Origin: Daphnia carinata
Taxonomy: Eukaryota; Arthropoda; Branchiopoda; Diplostraca; Daphniidae
Assembly: GCF_022539665.2 (NCBI RefSeq)
Contig: NC_081332.1
Coordinates: forward strand, 6,476,303-6,540,302
Reading direction: 5' to 3'
Length of the DNA stretch: 64,000 bases
Position numbers and translations under genes: made by a program. Under the pieces are notes generated by a model. That model was not told the origin of the DNA and did not search any database. It worked only from the letters and a program-made list of their open reading frames with translations. Below, in pieces: positions 60,801 to 64,000 of the stretch (positions are counted from its first letter, which is position 1; every line of letters begins with the position of its first letter).

Positions 60801-63800
60801 GTCCTCCATCGAAAGACTTAAGGTCAATCTGAAGGACAGTTGAATCTGGGCATCTGCTTTTTGTGACCGTCGATGTACAATAATATTATGGATTCTTATA
60901 GTTGAATAGTTTGGATTATTTCAAAATTCATGATTTCGTGTCATTTTTCATTAACCACAGAGGTGTGATATTTGATGGCAAGGAGCTTCACTATGTGGAA
61001 CCGCAGAGTGGTTCGTCGCTGGACGATGAACATATTTGGATGAAGCATTCTGATTTGACCGCCAACTTCTCCTGCGGTGAGTTCCTGTTCACATCTCGCT
61101 AATATGCATGTTCAATATATATTTGTCTCTTTCGTTTTAATGTAGGAACGCACTCCGCCTTGCCCCATTCTAGTCACAGCCATCCGAGGGTAAGTGAACA
61201 ATTGCTAAGGTCATATCAGCGGCAGGACGTATTTTTGACGTTGTACATATCTTCTTAGGCGAGGCGACAAACAGATTTGCCTTCAGGCACACCTGCAGCC
61301 AGTGGCCCATTTAAAGCTAATAGCCGTTCCCGTTACGTCGAGCTAGTTCTTGTTGTCGACAATAAAAGCTATGAAAGTCAAGACAAAGATCTCAACCGAG
61401 TCTTTAGACGATGCAAAGATATTGCCAACATTGTCAACGCGGTAATTTTCAATTTGTCGAAGCCGATTGAAAGCATGATGCGTTCATATATTTCCTTACA
61501 GCTTTACGCGCCTCTCAACATCTTTGTGGCCTTGGTCGGTATCGTTGTCTGGTCGGAGAAGGACGAAATTCAAATTTCCGTTAAAGGAGATGAGACATTG
61601 ACCAATTTTTTGCATTACCGACGCGTCCGGTTGGCGAAAGAGCACCCCAACGACAATGCCCAGCTGCTGACGTAAAGGCTTTTCCTTTTACTTTTGAGTT
61701 GCATTAGATTTCGTCGTTATTAATTTTTTTTTTTATTGGTGCAGTGGAGTACAATTTCAGGGCGGAGTAGTGGGCAAAGCTCTCAAGGGCCCGATGTGTA
61801 CGTACGAATTCTCCGGTGGAGTGGCGATGGATCACAGTCCAACAGTCGGTCTAGTCGCCACGACGGTGGCTCACGAAATGGGTCACAATTTCGGCATGGA
61901 ACACGACAACGACTCTCTGTGCCATTGTCCAGATGACAAATGCATCATGGCGGCGTCTTCTAGGTTTGCTTTCTAACAGTCCTAATAATCCTTCCCAAAC
62001 AGTTTATATGAAACTAAACGATTAATGTTACTTGAATAATGTAGTGCGGTCAGTCCCACTCACTGGAGCTCTTGCAGTTTGGAAAATTTGGCATTGGCGT
62101 TTGAGCACGGAATGGATTATTGTTTGCGTAACAAACCAGTGAGGTTGTTCATTTATGCAATGGATAATGCATGAGAATGAAAGTGATACTGAAATTTCTA
62201 CTTCTCTTTTGCAGCCTATTCAAAAGTCCAGAGTGTGGCAATATGTTTGTTGAAGACGGTGAAGAATGCGATTGCGGGCTTCCGGGACGATGTGACAATC
62301 CTTGCTGTAATCCCCATACATGCAAGTTACACGTCAACGCCACTTGTGCCACCGGTGATTGTTGTGACCTTGCTGTACGTAAAGTTTAGGCTGCCTCTTG
62401 CAAAGACATTTATTTTATGAGTTGTAATTGTTTCTTTTTTAGACGTGTCGCATGAAAAATGCAGGCTCCCCCTGCCGATCTTCTTTACAAGAATGCGATC
62501 TCCCAGAATTTTGCACAGGGAAGAGTGAATATTGCCCAGTGGATCTCCATAAGTTGGACGGCACCTCTTGCGGGCAAGATAAAGTATGCCTTCCGTAAAT
62601 TGTTTCGATTCCCTTCCCATTTACTAATTTCTAAATTTCTTTTCTTTTCTGGCATAAAGGCTTACTGCTACGAAGGATCCTGTCGGAGCCATTCAGACCA
62701 ATGTCGGCTTCTCTGGGGACCCTCGGGCAAAGGCTCCGACGCCAAGTGCTACGATCAGAACACGCACGGCAACAAGACGGGTAACTGCGGCTACCTCAAG
62801 TTCAACGACACCTTCACAAAATGTCGCGACGAGTACGTTCCTATTTTTAATGTGACATGACGCCATTACGGAAGTTTCTGATTTCTATCCTTTTCCTCCT
62901 AAATTTAGAAACATTCACTGCGGTTTGCTGCACTGTTCCCATTTGAACGAAAGGCTGGAATTCGGCATGGAGTCGGTTGCCGTCTTGTCTCATTCGTTTT
63001 TCAACGTTGACGGGAAAATTATTCCATGCCGAACGGCCAATGTCGATTTGGGTCTGCAAGATGTTGACCCCGGTCTGGTGCCCAATGGCGCCAAATGTGG
63101 GCAAAATAAGGTTTGTTTTTTGTGCCCGTGTGTTTCAAGAGCCATTAGGTATATCAGTTTGTCTGCCGACAGATGTGTGTTGATCAGCGCTGTGTTGCCG
63201 TTTCGTCAATCATAAAACCAGGATGCCCACAAAAATGCGGCCAGAACGGCGAGTGCAATAACTTAGGTAAATGCCACTGCAAAGTCGGATTTGATCCACC
63301 GTATTGCCAACATTTTGGGGCTGGAGGCAGTGAAGATGGAGGGCCAGCATCCGATCCCAATGGTAAGTGTAAACAAACTTACTTTATTAACATAACAGTA
63401 AAAATTTCATGTGTTTTTTATTTTTAATCGTTTAAAAATTCTATATACAGTGCGCAATGGCTTCGTGGTTGCCATGTTTATCATTTTCCTTGGCATCTTT
63501 CCCATCATGGCACTCGCATTCTGTTGCTGGTACTGCTGTCGTGAACGACAGCAAAGAACTCAACTTTGGGCCAAAATTATGGGCGGGCCAAAATTATCAT
63601 TGCCGTACGTATTCATTTCTTCCATCGTGAGAAAAATCTGCGCATTCGTCCTCAATCTGTTTAGAACCAGAACTCCGCAACTGATATTTCGTACCCCGTC
63701 CGCATCGGTAGCCAATCGGCAATCAGTTAATGTAATATCAGTCGAAACAAATAACGCACATATTAGTCACGCTAAGCGCGCTGAGGAACAGTTTCAGAAC

Positions 63801-64000
63801 GCTGATGATGCGTCGCACGGTGCCAAAGAAAAGAAAGTTAAAGAAAGGAAAAAAACGGATATCCATCTCGAAGTTATTACCGTCCAATCTTCCCTCAAAA
63901 TGAAGGTGAAATCCTTTGGCGTCGCCTCCGAAAGGCTCATCACTGAGCACGTCGACATTTCCCCTATTAGTTCGCCTGAAATTCGAAGCGCTTCTTCTTC
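57848..64000 (+). CDS. ADAM metalloprotease-disintegrin of the ADAM12/19 (Meltrin) type, 3' end outside window
   Basis: Seventeen exons are visible: 57848-57935, 60216-60310, 60390-60466, 60554-60718, 60961-61076, 61146-61189, 61259-61441, 61502-61671, 61745-61963, 62045-62143, 62215-62374, 62443-62583, 62660-62832, 62909-63110, 63173-63362, 63451-63604 and 63665 onward, giving 870 residues before the window ends. Order: signal peptide (1-22), propeptide, furin site RARR (195-198), metalloprotease from 221 with [12 protein letters not shown] (zinc ligands H356, H360, H366; catalytic E357) and Met-turn CIMAAS, disintegrin about 419-510 (loop ECDLPE, no RGD), cysteine-rich domain, EGF-like 662-689, transmembrane 711-735 and a long basic cytoplasmic tail. 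It is a predicted active membrane sheddase. A second basic site, REKR, lies at 50-53. Intron 1 is 2.3 kb and holds T-rich repeats. The tail is still open at 64000. Confidence 0.95.
59072..59162. repeat. T-rich low-complexity tract in ADAM intron 1
   Basis: About 90 bp of nearly pure T with occasional A, C or G, including ATTT units. Simple sequence, no gene. Confidence 0.85.

Overview
The window is eukaryotic nuclear DNA, most likely from an arthropod and probably a Daphnia-like branchiopod crustacean. The signs are genes with many exons separated by compact GT-AG introns (often 50-75 bp), invertebrate-type orthologues such as a Bicaudal-C, a K50 Pitx homeobox gene and a HURP/Mars spindle protein, and several poly-purine/pyrimidine microsatellites. 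The species is an inference; no rRNA or mitochondrial marker is present. All exon models were built by hand from splice signals, reading-frame phase and family conservation.

Layout. 1925-9113 (-) is a three-exon Pitx homeobox gene with large introns, followed upstream by about 8.4 kb without genes that may hold its regulatory DNA. 17538-18721 (+) encodes the PP2A-binding protein IGBP1/Tap42. It converges on a HURP/DLGAP5-type spindle protein at 18901-21770 (-), which has a duplicated exon and a 25-nt microexon. 23446-27856 (+) is a 16-exon Bicaudal-C gene with KH and SAM domains. 29424-30926 (-) encodes a BTB protein with six C2H2 zinc fingers. It lies head-to-head with an unrecognised single-exon repeat protein with one membrane segment (31652-33550, +). 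34096-38248 (-) is the 17-exon spliceosomal helicase DDX46/Prp5, with a coding-like small frame in its 3' flank. 40731-48009 (-) encodes a ZASP/PDLIM-like protein with four copies of a PSRxFRxLQ motif and an apparent switch between two C-termini. After 7.7 kb without confident genes come a CRAL-TRIO lipid-transfer protein (55663-57004, +) and an ADAM metalloprotease of the ADAM12/19 (Meltrin) type (57848-64000, +) that runs off the window.

The genes are unrelated in pathway: transcription control, PP2A/TOR signalling, mitotic spindle, mRNA regulation, splicing, muscle or cytoskeleton, lipid transport and cell-surface proteolysis. This is an ordinary eukaryotic neighbourhood rather than an operon-like system. 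The items that best repay attention are the repeat-containing orphan protein, the four-module PDLIM-like gene with its splice/stop switch, the in-frame coding-like segment just past the DDX46 stop, and the HURP exon duplication with microexon.
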